Source of the DNA: an uncultured Collinsella sp.
GTDB lineage: Bacteria > Actinomycetota > Coriobacteriia > Coriobacteriales > Coriobacteriaceae
Direction: 5' to 3'
Assembly: GCA_958407995.1 (NCBI GenBank)
Contig: CATYJU010000062.1
Location: 1 to 8,368, forward strand
Length of the DNA stretch: 8,368 bases
Shown piece after piece: positions 1 through 6,406 of the stretch. Position 1 is the first letter of the stretch, and the number at the start of each line of letters is the position of its first letter. Position numbers and translations under genes: made by a program. The notes below the pieces were generated by a model. The model was not told where the DNA came from, searched no databases, and saw only the letters and a list, made by a program, of their open reading frames with translations.

Positions 1-1151
1 ACGGCGTCCTTGCCGCGCCCGCGGCGGGTCTTGACGCGCAGGCCGCGGTCGGTGCGCTCAAAGAGGCACTTGCTCACGGTAAGGTCCTTGATGCCGCCGG
101 CAGCCTCTGAACCCAGCACCACGGCGCCGTGACCATCGTGCATGTAGCAGTGAGAGATCAGCACGTCGTGCGTGGCGGGACGAAGCGCGGGCTCAATGCC
201 CAGCTTGCCGCTCTTGATGGCGATGCAGTCGTCACCCACTGAGAACTGACAACCAAGGATGCGAACAAAACCGCAGCTCTCGGGATCGAAGCCGTCGGTG
301 TTGTGGGAGTTCTTGGGACCCTCGATGGACAGGCAAAGCGCATCAACGTGCTCACACAGAACGGGATGGATGTTCCATGCCGGGCTGTTGCGGACGGTAA
401 AGCCGGCAAGGCTCACGTTTTCGCACTCGGACAGGAAGATCATGCGCGGGCGGGCGATCTCGCGGCCCTCCTCGGGACGGAAGATATTCTTAAAGTCCTT
501 GTTCCACCAGTTATCCTCGGCAAAATCGGTCTGGCCGTCGATGGCGCCGCGGCCATAGATGCACACGTCGCGCACGCTCAGACCCGTAAAGGTCGAACAG
601 TAGGTCGAAAAGCTCTCGCCCTCCCAGCGGCCCAGGGGCAGCATATCGGCGCCGGCATACCCGGTGCCCTTGTCACCCGTGACCGTGCCCGGAATGTAGG
701 CAAGCGCCGCGCGGTCGTGACGGGCCAGCAGCACCGCGCCCTCGGCGAGCTCGATGTTGATATTGCTCTTAAGGAAGAGGGACTTGATGCGGTAGTTGCC
801 AGCGGGAATCAGCACGCGGCCACCCTTGGGGCAAGCCATGATGGCAGCCTGGATGTTGGTGGTGTCATCGTGCTCGGCATCGCCCTTGGCGCCACAGTCG
901 CGAACGTTGATGGTAAAGGGCTCAGCCGGCGTGGTGACACCTACGCTCAGCTCACGCTCGCCACAGACAAAACGGACCAGGTTGCGCTTGCCGGGGGTCA
1001 GGCCGTCGACATAGGTCTCGACCGTATTCGTGGTACCGGCGGGCTCATCGTTGACAAAGATCTCCCACGTATCGGCACAGGTAAAGTAGCCACCGTCGTC
1101 GAGCTCGATAACAGCCGCGCGGGCATTGCGCCAGATAACGTTCGTCTCCAT
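1..1151 (-). CDS. GH28 polygalacturonase-like glycoside hydrolase, N-terminal part (runs off the window)
   Basis: This is a glycoside hydrolase family 28 enzyme, which hydrolyses alpha-1,4-galacturonosyl bonds of pectin. 383 codons are visible; the C-terminus lies beyond base 1. All four family motifs are present: NTD at 284-286, DD at 307-308 (in GDDC), GHG at 340-342 and RVK at 372-374 (the family's RIK). D286, D307 and D308 would be the catalytic acids. Residues 1 to about 78 look like a small beta-sandwich (fibronectin-III-like) domain, as in some bacterial exo-acting GH28 enzymes. The parallel beta-helix starts near INVRDCGAKGD (81-91). The start at 1151 has a GAGGGAGAG Shine-Dalgarno just upstream. 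The N-terminus has no hydrophobic stretch, so the enzyme should be cytoplasmic and act on imported oligogalacturonides. It lies 114 bp downstream of the transporter gene with a terminator between them. The family call is firm. Exo versus endo action, and galacturonan versus rhamnogalacturonan substrate, are inference. Confidence 0.9.
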   Translation of the reverse strand, partial: METNVIWRNARAAVIELDDGGYFTCADTWEIFVNDEPAGTTNTVETYVDGLTPGKRNLVRFVCGERELSVGVTTPAEPFTINVRDCGAKGDAEHDDTTNIQAAIMACPKGGRVLIPAGNYRIKSLFLKSNINIELAEGAVLLARHDRAALAYIPGTVTGDKGTGYAGADMLPLGRWEGESFSTYCSTFTGLSVRDVCIYGRGAIDGQTDFAEDNWWNKDFKNIFRPEEGREIARPRMIFLSECENVSLAGFTVRNSPAWNIHPVLCEHVDALCLSIEGPKNSHNTDGFDPESCGFVRILGCQFSVGDDCIAIKSGKLGIEPALRPATHDVLISHCYMHDGHGAVVLGSEAAGGIKDLTVSKCLFERTDRGLRVKTRRGRGKDA

Positions 1152-1197
1152 GGGTCTCTCCCTCAAATGTAATCAGAAGTTCATACTACTCGTTTTT

Positions 1198-1242
1198 AAA
1201 AAAGGGCCGCACCCGCCGGTTGATCTCCGGTGGCACGGCCCT
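1198..1242 (-). terminator. Intrinsic terminator after the transporter gene
   Basis: Read on the minus strand, AGGGCCG (1242-1236) pairs with CGGCCCT (1209-1203). An inner CCGG/CCGG pairing adds to the stem, with imperfect bases between the two blocks. A run of six T follows at 1203-1198. It starts 24 bp after the transporter stop codon and ends 46 bp before the GH28 start, so it should limit read-through into the GH28 gene. Confidence 0.85.
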
Positions 1243-1265
1243 GTGATTTGGACGATGCGCCTGCC

Positions 1266-2825
1266 CTACTCGGCGGGGATTACGCTGCCGTCCTGGAAGC
1301 CAACGTTGTTGTGAGCGAAGCAGTCCTCGTACTTGAAGCCGGAGAGTTCCTCGCAAAGAGCCTTGACCTCGGGCTGGACGTCGGCCATCTTGCCGCCCTC
1401 CTTGACGCGCTTGATCTCGTCGCAGAGGATGTCGCACTGCTCCTTGTCGATCTTGATGCCGCGGGCAAGGATAGCCGCGAGCAGGAAGAAGCCGGCGCAG
1501 CCGATAAGCATGTAGCCGCAGATGTACAGAGGCACGGTGGCGGGCTGGGTCACGGCGTCGCTGTTGCCGGCGGTCTGAATGAAGCCGGAGGCAGCAAGGA
1601 CGATAGCCCATGCGTTGACGGCGATAGCCTGGGCGATCTGCTGGCAGAGCTGCTGAGCGGAGCTGTAGATGCCCTCGCGACGACGCAGGGTGATGAGCTC
1701 ATCGACATCGGGGATGTAGTTGAGCAGAACATCGGGCAGGTACTGGAAACCAACGTAGAAGAACTTCCAGATGGCGAAGATGATGGGGTAGGCAATCATG
1801 GCGATGGCGACCGTGGAGGTGCCGTTAATCTGACCAAAGGCGAAGTAGTTGTAGGCGATGATGCACGCAGCGCAACCGACGTTGGCCAGGTACCAAGACT
1901 TGTGGAAGCCCTTCTTGGCCATGAGGGCAACCCAGATGGCGGTGCAGACGATAGCGACGACCTTGCCGGGCATCTCCATCACGGACTCATAGGACTTAGG
2001 AATCTGCAGGCAGTAGACGATGAAGAAGGACAGGCACGCAGACCAGCAGGCAGCAGCGAGCTTCGTGGAGACCTGTGCATACAGGACCTTGCGGAAGGAC
2101 TTATTGCGGAAGGTAGAGACAACGTCGATGAAGAACTTCTTGATACCCTCGCCGACGCTCTCGATCTTCTCCTGAGCCACCTCCTCGGGGGTGTGCTCCC
2201 ACGTGGACAGGTACACGCACAGCAGCGAGATTGCCATGACCGAAGCGTTGACCGTAGCGATGATGAAGTAGCTGAACGGGTTAGTCTCGCCGAAGGTGCC
2301 AAAGCCAAAGCCGACGAGTGCTGCCATCAGGAAGCCGGCGGCGTTACCAAAGAGGTGCTTGTAGCCGGTGAGGTACGTACGCTCCTTGAAGTCGTCGGTC
2401 ATCTCGATGGTAAGCGGCGACAGGTTGGCGGTGCAGAACGTATACGCGACGTTGTAGATCAGGTACAGCACAAAGTAGTACGGGAAACCAAACGGCGTAG
2501 CCACAAAGATGAGCGGCTCGGCGACCATCATCGGGATTGCCAGCAAGATCCAGAAACGGCGGCGGCCAAAGATACGGCCGATCTTGGTAGCGTAAAAGTT
2601 ATCGGCCACAAAGCCCATGAGCGGGCACAGAATGGCGTTGAGATAGATGGCGAACGAGCTGATCAACGCAGCCTCGCCTGCGGACAGACCGCACTCCGTG
2701 GACAGGAACAGCACCATGTAGCTGTGCGTAAAGGTCAGGGCACCAGAGTTGAGCATGCCGCCCATACCAAAGCCCAAGCGCGTCCAGAATGTGATCTTGC
2801 GCTTTTTACCGATCTTGTTAGTCAT
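1266..2825 (-). CDS. GPH-type MFS sugar/uronide:cation symporter
   Basis: This 519-residue protein is a polytopic transporter of the major facilitator superfamily, most like the glycoside-pentoside-hexuronide:cation symporters (MelB/UidB group). Hydrophobic segments run almost throughout, compatible with 12 helices. The loop after helix 2 has the family-like pattern P68-x-x-G71...D75 followed by GRIFGRRRFW (83-92). A charged cytoplasmic loop lies near 210-250, about midway. The start at 2825 (MTNKIGKKRK) is chosen because AGAGGGAG sits 5 bases upstream. The longer reading from 2894 has no ribosome site and would begin inside the promoter/operator region. The gene has its own promoter, with operators matching those of uxaCBA, and stands between the altronate dehydratase gene and a GH28 gene. 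Galacturonate or short oligogalacturonides are therefore the likely substrate. The family is well supported; the substrate is inferred from context only. Confidence 0.88.
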   Translation of the reverse strand: MTNKIGKKRKITFWTRLGFGMGGMLNSGALTFTHSYMVLFLSTECGLSAGEAALISSFAIYLNAILCPLMGFVADNFYATKIGRIFGRRRFWILLAIPMMVAEPLIFVATPFGFPYYFVLYLIYNVAYTFCTANLSPLTIEMTDDFKERTYLTGYKHLFGNAAGFLMAALVGFGFGTFGETNPFSYFIIATVNASVMAISLLCVYLSTWEHTPEEVAQEKIESVGEGIKKFFIDVVSTFRNKSFRKVLYAQVSTKLAAACWSACLSFFIVYCLQIPKSYESVMEMPGKVVAIVCTAIWVALMAKKGFHKSWYLANVGCAACIIAYNYFAFGQINGTSTVAIAMIAYPIIFAIWKFFYVGFQYLPDVLLNYIPDVDELITLRRREGIYSSAQQLCQQIAQAIAVNAWAIVLAASGFIQTAGNSDAVTQPATVPLYICGYMLIGCAGFFLLAAILARGIKIDKEQCDILCDEIKRVKEGGKMADVQPEVKALCEELSGFKYEDCFAHNNVGFQDGSVIPAE

Positions 2826-2848
2826 CGAGCTCCCTCTCTTTTCTCGAT

Positions 2849-2865
2849 TGTCTTGGAACAAGACA
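2849..2865 (-). other. Small hairpin in the transporter mRNA leader
   Basis: TGTCTTG and CAAGACA form a perfect 7-bp stem with a 3-base loop. It lies in the predicted 5' leader, a short distance upstream of the AGAGGGAG ribosome site of the transporter gene. It could affect mRNA stability or translation, or be a protein-binding palindrome. No function is shown. Confidence 0.35.
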
Positions 2866-2904
2866 TTGGAGTCCATACCGACGTCTGTCTGCATGCCGTT
2901 CAGG

Positions 2905-2916
2905 GTGAACGTTTAG
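2905..2916 (-). promoter_or_regulatory. Imperfect operator at the transporter transcription start
   Basis: GTGAACGTTTAG matches the palindrome GTGAACGTTCAC at 10 of 12 positions. Its centre (2910.5) is exactly 40 bp from the perfect copy at 2945-2956, and it sits just downstream of the proposed -10. It also forms CGTTCA-GGG-TGAACG (2897-2911) with the bases beside it. Binding here should block transcription initiation. Confidence 0.55.
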
Positions 2917-2920
2917 CTAG

Positions 2921-2949
2921 ATTATGCGCGATTGCTTATAATAGGTGAA
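2921..2949 (-). promoter_or_regulatory. Candidate promoter of the transporter gene
   Basis: On the minus strand a -35-like TTCACC (2949-2944) and a -10-like CATAAT (2926-2921) are 17 bp apart. The -35 hexamer is part of the operator at 2945-2956. The expected start near 2914 falls in the operator at 2905-2916. The leader to the start codon would be about 90 bases. The hexamers are imperfect, and other AT-rich choices exist nearby (GATAAT around 2963-2968, TATTAT around 2938-2943). Confidence 0.45.
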
Positions 2950-2956
2950 CGTTCAC
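2945..2956 (-). promoter_or_regulatory. Perfect GTGAACGTTCAC operator overlapping the transporter -35
   Basis: This is a perfect 12-bp palindrome with a central AACGTT, the core typical of LacI-family operators. The same 12 bases occur twice upstream of uxaC (7889-7900 and 7927-7938), so the transporter and the uxaCBA operon are probably controlled by one repressor. The regulator gene is not in this window. Confidence 0.75.
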
Positions 2957-2970
2957 TTGTATATTATCCT

Positions 2971-2998
2971 TGAACGGTCGTTTTTTGCCGTTGAACGG
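2971..2998 (-). promoter_or_regulatory. Conserved upstream block of the transporter promoter (TGAACGG ... CCGTTGAACGG)
   Basis: This 28-bp block matches the block at 7954-7981 upstream of uxaC at 23 of 28 aligned positions by eye, without gaps. It ends in the 11-bp pseudo-palindrome CCGTTGAACGG, whose reverse complement, CCGTTCAACGG, ends the uxaC block. Its terminal site is centred about 42 bp upstream of the perfect operator. The position, upstream of the -35, suits an activator site or an auxiliary operator. The binding protein is unknown. Confidence 0.5.
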
Positions 2999-3064
2999 GC
3001 CTGAAAATGAAAAAATCCCTGCATTTTTGATTATCAAGTCGATTCAGCACCACGCAACAACTAG

Positions 3065-3076
3065 GTGAACGTTCAT
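3065..3076 (-). promoter_or_regulatory. Remote operator upstream of the transporter promoter
   Basis: GTGAACGTTCAT matches the operator palindrome at 11 of 12 positions. Its centre is exactly 120 bp upstream of the perfect copy at 2945-2956. No gene starts next to it, so an auxiliary operator for DNA looping, as known for LacI-family repressors, is a reasonable reading. Confidence 0.55.
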
Positions 3077-3150
3077 TGTTCTCTGGAGATGAGGGAGGTG
3101 CCGGGCACCCTTCCCCAAAAAAGCCGTGCACGACAACGCAACGAGAAACG

Positions 3151-3187
3151 AAAAACGACCCCGCCGAGATTGTCCTCGGCGGGGTCG
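3151..3187 (-). terminator. Strong intrinsic terminator of the uxaCBA operon
   Basis: A perfect 13-bp GC-rich stem (CGACCCCGCCGAG against CTCGGCGGGGTCG, arms 3156-3168 and 3175-3187) closes a 6-base loop. Read on the minus strand it is followed directly by five T (3155-3151). It begins 48 bp after the uxaA stop and separates the operon from the transporter promoter region. Confidence 0.93.
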
Positions 3188-3235
3188 CCCAGTCTTTGCA
3201 GCAGCTTATTCAATCACGCGCTCAACGTGTCATCG

Positions 3236-4720
3236 CTACAGGCAGACGCCGTCCTTCCAGATGCTGATCTCGTGACAGCCGCGACGCTCGGCGCTGGTAA
3301 GCTTGCCGCTCGCCGTGTCCAGCACCAGCTGATACAGATCGCCGGCAGCCTCATCGAGCGTACGCTCGCCCGTAGCCACCACACCGGCGTTAAAGTCCAT
3401 CCAGTTGGCCTTGTGGTCGCACAGGCGCTGGTTGGTGAACACCTTGAGCGTAGGCGCCGGCGCACCAAACGGCGTGCCGCGGCCGGTCGAGAACAGGATC
3501 ACGTGGCAGCCGGCAGCCGTCAGGGCCGTGGTGGATACCATGTCGTTGCCCGGACCGCACAGCATGTTCAGACCATGCTTGGTAGCCTGACCGGCGTACG
3601 GCAGCACGTCGACGATGGGGGCAGATCCGCCCTTTTGCACGCAGCCGCAGCTCTTGTCCTCGAGCGTGGTGATGCCGCCATCCTTGTTGCCGGGGCTCGG
3701 GTTCTCATAGACGACCTCGCCGTGGCTAATGAAGTAGTCCTTGAAGCCGTTGAGCATGTCGGAGGCGGCGTCAAAGACGTCCTGGCTCTCGCAACGATCG
3801 AGCAGAATGCTCTCCGCGCCAAACATCTCGGGCACCTCGGTGAGCACCGACGTGCCACCGCGGGCTACGACCATATCGCTCACGCGACCGATCGTGGGGT
3901 TGGCGGTAATGCCCGAAAGACCGTCAGAGCCACCGCACTTAAGGCCAATGACCAGTTCGGAGGCGGGAATGGGCTCACGCTTGGCCCGCTTGGCCAGGTC
4001 GGCCAGCTCGGACAGGATCTTGTGGCCCTCGACCTGCTCGTCGGCTACATCCTGGCAGGTGAGGAAGCGAACGCGCTCGTGATCGAAGTCACCGAGCTCG
4101 TCGAGCACCTGCTGGTGCGTGCAGTTTTCACAACCGAGCGATAGGAACAGCACACCCGCAGCGTTTGCGTGACGCGAAAGCGCCACCAGCAGACGGCGTG
4201 TCTGGGCGTGGTCGGCGCCGGTCTGGGAACAGCCAAAGGGATGCGGGAAGTAGTAAACGCCCTCCAGCGAACCCTCGACCAGATCCTGAGCCTGCTCGCA
4301 CATGGCGCGCGCGACCTCGTTGACGCAGCCGACCGTGGGGATAATCCACAGCTCGTTGCGCGTGGCGGCGCGACCGTCGGCGCGACGGAAGCCCATAAAG
4401 GTCTCGGGCTCAACCGGCTCAACAACCGGATGCGTCGGGTTGTAAGCGTACTCGACCTCGCCCGAAAGGTTGGTCTTGACGTTATGCGTATGAAGCCACT
4501 GACCGGGCTGGATGTCGCCCGTCACGTGGCCGATAGGAAGACCGTACTTGACGACGTCCTCCCCCGCCGCAATGGCACGCACGGCCATCTTGTGGCCCTG
4601 CGGAATATCCTCCGCGGCAACGACCTCGCCCACCCCGGGAACCGCGACGGCGGCGCCCTTGGCAAGCGGCGACAGCGCGACGATCACGTTATCGGCCGGA
4701 TTGATCTGGATAGTGTTCAT
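3236..4720 (-). CDS. uxaA: Altronate dehydratase
   Basis: UxaA dehydrates D-altronate to 2-keto-3-deoxy-D-gluconate, the third step of galacturonate breakdown in the cytoplasm. The 494 residues match the usual length (about 495 in E. coli). An N-terminal SAF domain (about 11-82, with HTHN at 77-80) is followed by the UxaA/GarD catalytic part. Conserved cysteine-rich motifs are GCVN (131-134), GCSQTG (163-168), GCENC (196-200), KCGGSDGLSG (261-270) and KSCGCVQKGG (356-365), consistent with the metal-dependent, iron-requiring dehydratase family. It is the last gene of the operon, 75 bp after uxaB. The start at 4720 is preceded by a modest ribosome site (AGGA, about 9 bases upstream), weaker than those of uxaB and uxaC. 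A short imperfect hairpin (stem 4759-4764 with 4779-4784) lies in the gap, with no T-run. Galactarate dehydratase (GarD) is the nearest alternative, but the neighbours and length favour UxaA. Confidence 0.96.
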   Translation of the reverse strand: MNTIQINPADNVIVALSPLAKGAAVAVPGVGEVVAAEDIPQGHKMAVRAIAAGEDVVKYGLPIGHVTGDIQPGQWLHTHNVKTNLSGEVEYAYNPTHPVVEPVEPETFMGFRRADGRAATRNELWIIPTVGCVNEVARAMCEQAQDLVEGSLEGVYYFPHPFGCSQTGADHAQTRRLLVALSRHANAAGVLFLSLGCENCTHQQVLDELGDFDHERVRFLTCQDVADEQVEGHKILSELADLAKRAKREPIPASELVIGLKCGGSDGLSGITANPTIGRVSDMVVARGGTSVLTEVPEMFGAESILLDRCESQDVFDAASDMLNGFKDYFISHGEVVYENPSPGNKDGGITTLEDKSCGCVQKGGSAPIVDVLPYAGQATKHGLNMLCGPGNDMVSTTALTAAGCHVILFSTGRGTPFGAPAPTLKVFTNQRLCDHKANWMDFNAGVVATGERTLDEAAGDLYQLVLDTASGKLTSAERRGCHEISIWKDGVCL

Positions 4721-4795
4721 TACAAATGGTCCTAACCCTACAGGTTGAGCAGAAGTCGAGGCGCGGGCAAGCCGTCTGGCGCCTGCACCGGGAAT

Positions 4796-6310
4796 TTACG
4801 CCTGAGCGTTGGCGAAGGCCTGCTTGGCGCCCTCGACACGCACGACGGTGAGCGCGTTGACGACAAACTCCTCGAGACCGGTGATCTGCGTAAGGTCCTC
4901 GCCCCACATTTGCTCATTGGTGAGCACGTCGTGCACCAGCTCGGCATCGTCTGCACCGGCGTGGGCGGCGTAGAAATCGAGCACGAAGGCATCGTCCTGA
5001 GCGGTGTACTCGGTGCCGTCGGCGCGGCGCAGGTGCAGGCCATCGCCCTCGCGAGCAACGAGCTCCTGCGTATAGAAGGCAATGAGCGTAGCGAGGCTCG
5101 TCGCCAGGCACTTGGGCAGGTTGCCGGTCTCGGCAACATAGTCCTTGAGCGTGGGCAGGTCGCGAGCACGCCATTTGGCGGTTGAGTTGAGGCAAATGGA
5201 GAGCAGCGCGTGGTCGATAAACGGGTTGTCGAAGCGGTTCTCGACGGCGGCGGCAAAGGCCTTGCAGTCCTCGACATCCAGATCGGCGGCAAGCGTCGGG
5301 ATGACCTCGTCGTAGAGCATGGTGTTCATGAAGCCGCGAACGGTCTCGTCATGCATGCAATCGCGCACGATGTCAAAGCCGGCAACCCAGGAGCCCGGAA
5401 CAAAGGCAGTGTGGGCGCCGTTGAGGATGCGGACCTTGCGCTTCTTGTACGGGGTGACATCGGGGGTCACAAAGACACCCGGCAGGCCGGCCTTCACGAA
5501 GGGAAGCTTCTCGGCAAGCGACTCGTCGCCCTGGATGCCCCACATCTGGAAGGGCTCGCGCACGGCCAGGAAGGGATCCTCGTAGCCCAGGCGCTCGGCC
5601 ACGGCAGCGGCCTCCTTGGGGTCGCGGATGCGGCCGGGGACGATAGTGTCGACGAGCGTGGTGCAGACGGTGCAGTCGTTGGCCATCCACTGCGCAAACT
5701 CGTCCTCCCAGCCCCAGTCGCTCACGTACTGGTTCATGATGCGCAGCAGCTCCTCGCCGTTGTGATCGATGAGTTCGCAGGCGAGCACGATGACGCCCGG
5801 CTTGCCGGCGGCCCAGCGAGTGTGAAGGACCTGGACAAGCTTGGCGGGGAAGCTCGCGGGCGGCATATCGTCGGCCTTGCAGGACGGATCGTAGGCGATA
5901 CCGGCCTCGGTGGTGTTGGAGACGATAATCTCCAAATCGTCGGAGACGGCGACCTCCATCATGGCGCGGTAGTCGTCCTCGCGATACGGATTGAGACAGC
6001 GGCTGCAGGCGCTGATCACGCGGGACTCGTCAACCGTGTTGCCGCTCTCCTTGCCGCGCACCAGCACGGTGTACAGGTCATCCTGAGCGTTAATGCCGTC
6101 GGCAAAGCCAAAGGCACCGCTGATGGGCTGGACCATGACAACCTTGCCGTTCCAGCCGGTTGCCTCGTTGCCCATGTCAAAGAAGCGGTCGACAAAGGCG
6201 CGCAGGAAATTGCCCTCGCCAAACTGCAGAACCTTCTCGGGCGCGTCCTTGGGCAGCAGGTAGCCCTTGTAGCCGATCTTCTCGAGCGTCTCGTAGCTGA
6301 TGTTCTCCAT
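4796..6310 (-). CDS. uxaB: Tagaturonate reductase (altronate oxidoreductase)
   Basis: UxaB reduces D-tagaturonate to D-altronate with NADH, the second step of the pathway. The 504 residues belong to the mannitol dehydrogenase/polyol long-chain reductase family (E. coli UxaB is about 483). The N-terminal nucleotide-binding region carries QFGEGNFLRAF (29-39), followed by SNTTEAG (131-137). Further family motifs are LACELIDHNGEELL (176-189) and VDTIVPGRI (220-228). The catalytic segment KVRILNGAHT (292-301) has K292, N297 and H300, the same Lys-x4-Asn-x2-His spacing as mannitol dehydrogenases. The start at 6310 has a strong AAGGAG ribosome site 8 bases upstream. The gene lies between uxaC (96 bp upstream, with a hairpin in the gap) and uxaA. 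Fructuronate reductase (UxuB) is a related alternative, but the pairing with uxaA and the lack of uxuA support UxaB. Confidence 0.94.
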   Translation of the reverse strand: MENISYETLEKIGYKGYLLPKDAPEKVLQFGEGNFLRAFVDRFFDMGNEATGWNGKVVMVQPISGAFGFADGINAQDDLYTVLVRGKESGNTVDESRVISACSRCLNPYREDDYRAMMEVAVSDDLEIIVSNTTEAGIAYDPSCKADDMPPASFPAKLVQVLHTRWAAGKPGVIVLACELIDHNGEELLRIMNQYVSDWGWEDEFAQWMANDCTVCTTLVDTIVPGRIRDPKEAAAVAERLGYEDPFLAVREPFQMWGIQGDESLAEKLPFVKAGLPGVFVTPDVTPYKKRKVRILNGAHTAFVPGSWVAGFDIVRDCMHDETVRGFMNTMLYDEVIPTLAADLDVEDCKAFAAAVENRFDNPFIDHALLSICLNSTAKWRARDLPTLKDYVAETGNLPKCLATSLATLIAFYTQELVAREGDGLHLRRADGTEYTAQDDAFVLDFYAAHAGADDAELVHDVLTNEQMWGEDLTQITGLEEFVVNALTVVRVEGAKQAFANAQA

Positions 6311-6346
6311 CGATGTCTCTCCTTAAATTGCTGTTAGCGTGCAGGC

Positions 6347-6382
6347 AAAACGGGGGCGCCGCGTGTGGCAACGGCGCTCCCG
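6347..6382 (-). terminator. Hairpin with short T-run between uxaC and uxaB
   Basis: An 11-bp GC-rich stem (arms 6351-6361 and 6372-6382, one mismatch at 6355/6378) closes a 10-base loop. Read on the minus strand it is followed by only four T (6350-6347). It begins 24 bp after the uxaC stop. It has the shape of a weak or partial terminator, and could equally be an mRNA-stabilising or processing structure that sets the uxaC to uxaB ratio. No separate promoter is evident for uxaB. Confidence 0.55.
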
Positions 6383-6406
6383 AGTTCGGTGTGATTCGAT
6401 GCGGGT

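Noticed and set aside
303..1172. 289-codon plus-strand frame opposite the GH28 gene
   Set aside because: The opposite strand carries all the GH28 motifs in frame; this frame has no recognisable domain.
2826..2894. 23-residue N-terminal extension of the transporter
   Set aside because: There is no ribosome site for the upstream ATG, while AGAGGGAG precedes the ATG at 2825 and gives a typical polar N-terminus before helix 1.
1230..2948. 572-codon open frame on the plus strand opposite the transporter gene
   Set aside because: It is an antisense shadow of a GC-rich, strongly biased gene. Its product is acidic and low in complexity, has no recognisable family, and covers the transporter promoter.
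3097..3109. Hairpin GGTGC-CGG-GCACC upstream of the transporter promoter, considered as a terminator
   Set aside because: It is short and is not followed by a T-run on either strand. The nearby terminator at 3151-3187 already ends the operon.
4759..4784. AGGCGC/GCGCCT stem between uxaB and uxaA
   Set aside because: It has only six pairs, a 14-base loop and no T-run, so it is compatible with chance in GC-rich DNA.
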